A DNA stretch of 7,181 bases. It comes from an uncultured bacterium (GTDB lineage: Bacteria > Pseudomonadota > Alphaproteobacteria > SP197). Below the pieces are notes generated by a model. The model saw nothing but the letters and a program-made list of their open reading frames with translations, made no database searches and was not told the DNA's origin. Position 1 is the first letter of the stretch. Each line of letters begins with the position of its first letter. Both the position numbers and the translations under genes were made by a program. This document shows positions 6,375 to 7,181 of this stretch, in pieces. Location: contig CALLQH010000125.1 in NCBI GenBank assembly GCA_938014945.1, positions 1 through 7,181 on the forward strand. Reading direction: 5' to 3'.

Positions 6375-7181
6375 ATGGCCAATTCCCTGCTCGAACGCGA
6401 CGCGCGTGTGCTCGCCGGCATCGGCAAGCTGCGCACCTATCCCCTGACCATCGCCAATGCCCGCGGCAACCGTCTGATCGAGGAAGACGGGCGCGAGGTG
6501 CTGGACCTTTCGGGCGCGGCCGGTGCGGCCCTGCTGGGCTACGGTCACCCCGCCGTGATCACCGCCGCGCAGCGCGGCTTCACCGAATGCGCCAGCGCGT
6601 CGGACATGTTCGGCGCCAGCGAGGCCGCGGTGTCGCTGGCCGAGGACCTGCTCGCCCTTTGCCCCTTCGCCACCGACCACAAGGTCTGGTTCGGCCACAG
6701 CGGCTCGGACGCCAACGACATGGTGATGCGCGCCGTCCAGGCCGCCACGGGACGCCGCCGCTTTCTCAGCTTCTATGGCGCCTATCATGGCGGTGTATCC
6801 GGCTCGATGTCGGTGTCGAGCCATCCCAGCCAGATGCACAGCCTGCCGCGCGCCGGGCTGGTGCAGATTCCCTATGCCAATCCCTACCGCCCCATCGGCG
6901 GCGGCGATGCTGCAAAGGCCGTGTTCGACCAGCTGGATTTCCTGTTCTCCTGCGGCTGCCCGCCGCAGGACATCGGCGCGCTGTTCATCGAGCCGCTGCA
7001 GTCGGACGGTGGCATGATCGTGCCGCCGCCCGGGTTCCTCGCCGAACTGGTGGACCGCTGCCGCGCCCACGGCATCCTGATCGTCAGCGACGAGGTGAAG
7101 GTCGGGCTGGGCCGTCCCGGCCGCTGGCACTGTTATGACGCCGAGGGCTTCACGCCCGATATCGTCACCTTCGGCAAGGGT
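6375..7181 (+). CDS. PLP-dependent class III aminotransferase (GABA/ornithine/acetylornithine aminotransferase superfamily), cut by right edge
   Basis: The first 269 codons are present and the C-terminal third is missing. Fold type I class III features appear in order: IEEDGREVLDLSGAAGAALLGYGHP near 35-59, the phosphate-binding SGSDAND at 109-115, the cofactor-stacking aromatic in FYGAYHGG at 133-140 (Tyr137), the acidic residue pairing with the PLP ring nitrogen in SDEVKVGLGRPGRW (Asp239), and FTPDIVTFGKG at the end, where Lys268 should form the Schiff base. The enzyme moves an amino group, usually a terminal amine of compounds such as GABA, beta-alanine or ornithine, to a keto acid. Being last in a transporter operon, it probably acts on the imported compound or its product. 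Sub-family and substrate cannot be settled from this part; glutamate-1-semialdehyde aminomutase relatives and decarboxylases of the same fold are less likely alternatives. Confidence 0.9.
   Translation, partial: MANSLLERDARVLAGIGKLRTYPLTIANARGNRLIEEDGREVLDLSGAAGAALLGYGHPAVITAAQRGFTECASASDMFGASEAAVSLAEDLLALCPFATDHKVWFGHSGSDANDMVMRAVQAATGRRRFLSFYGAYHGGVSGSMSVSSHPSQMHSLPRAGLVQIPYANPYRPIGGGDAAKAVFDQLDFLFSCGCPPQDIGALFIEPLQSDGGMIVPPPGFLAELVDRCRAHGILIVSDEVKVGLGRPGRWHCYDAEGFTPDIVTFGKG

Overview
The window is a GC-rich, tightly packed stretch with strong G/C bias at third codon positions. This fits an alphaproteobacterium such as a Rhodobacterales or Rhodospirillales member, but that placement is inferred from composition and gene style only; no marker gene is present. 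It holds two divergent transcription units around a 106-base intergenic region (1561-1666).

Leftward unit (minus strand, 1560 down to the window edge at 1): a MurR/RpiR-type transcriptional regulator (HTH plus SIS domain) is followed after 2 bases by the N-terminal part of a glutamine synthetase-family protein, which runs off the left edge. A good ribosome binding site inside the regulator's last codons serves the second gene.

Rightward unit (plus strand, 1667 to the right edge): a complete branched-chain amino acid type (HAAT/Liv) ABC importer, in the order permease-ATPase fusion (LivM-LivG in one chain), periplasmic binding protein, second ATPase (LivF), second permease (LivH). A PLP-dependent class III aminotransferase follows and is cut by the right edge just after its predicted catalytic lysine. 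Gaps are 4, -4, 9 and 10 bases, so this reads as one operon.

The intergenic region carries two perfect inverted repeats. One (TGTAAC-N4-GTTACA) overlaps the regulator's start codon. The other (AACGAA-N10-TTCGTT) covers the likely -35 box of the transporter promoter. They are the natural candidates for operators of the SIS-domain regulator.

Working model (inference): the cell senses a sugar-phosphate-like or other phosphorylated or small-molecule effector through the regulator, imports an amino acid-like or amine compound through the Liv-type transporter, and processes it with the aminotransferase and the glutamine synthetase-like enzyme, which may make a gamma-glutamyl amide. The substrate cannot be read from the sequence. 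Nothing in the window looks mobile, and no RNA genes, CRISPR arrays or insertion sequences were seen.
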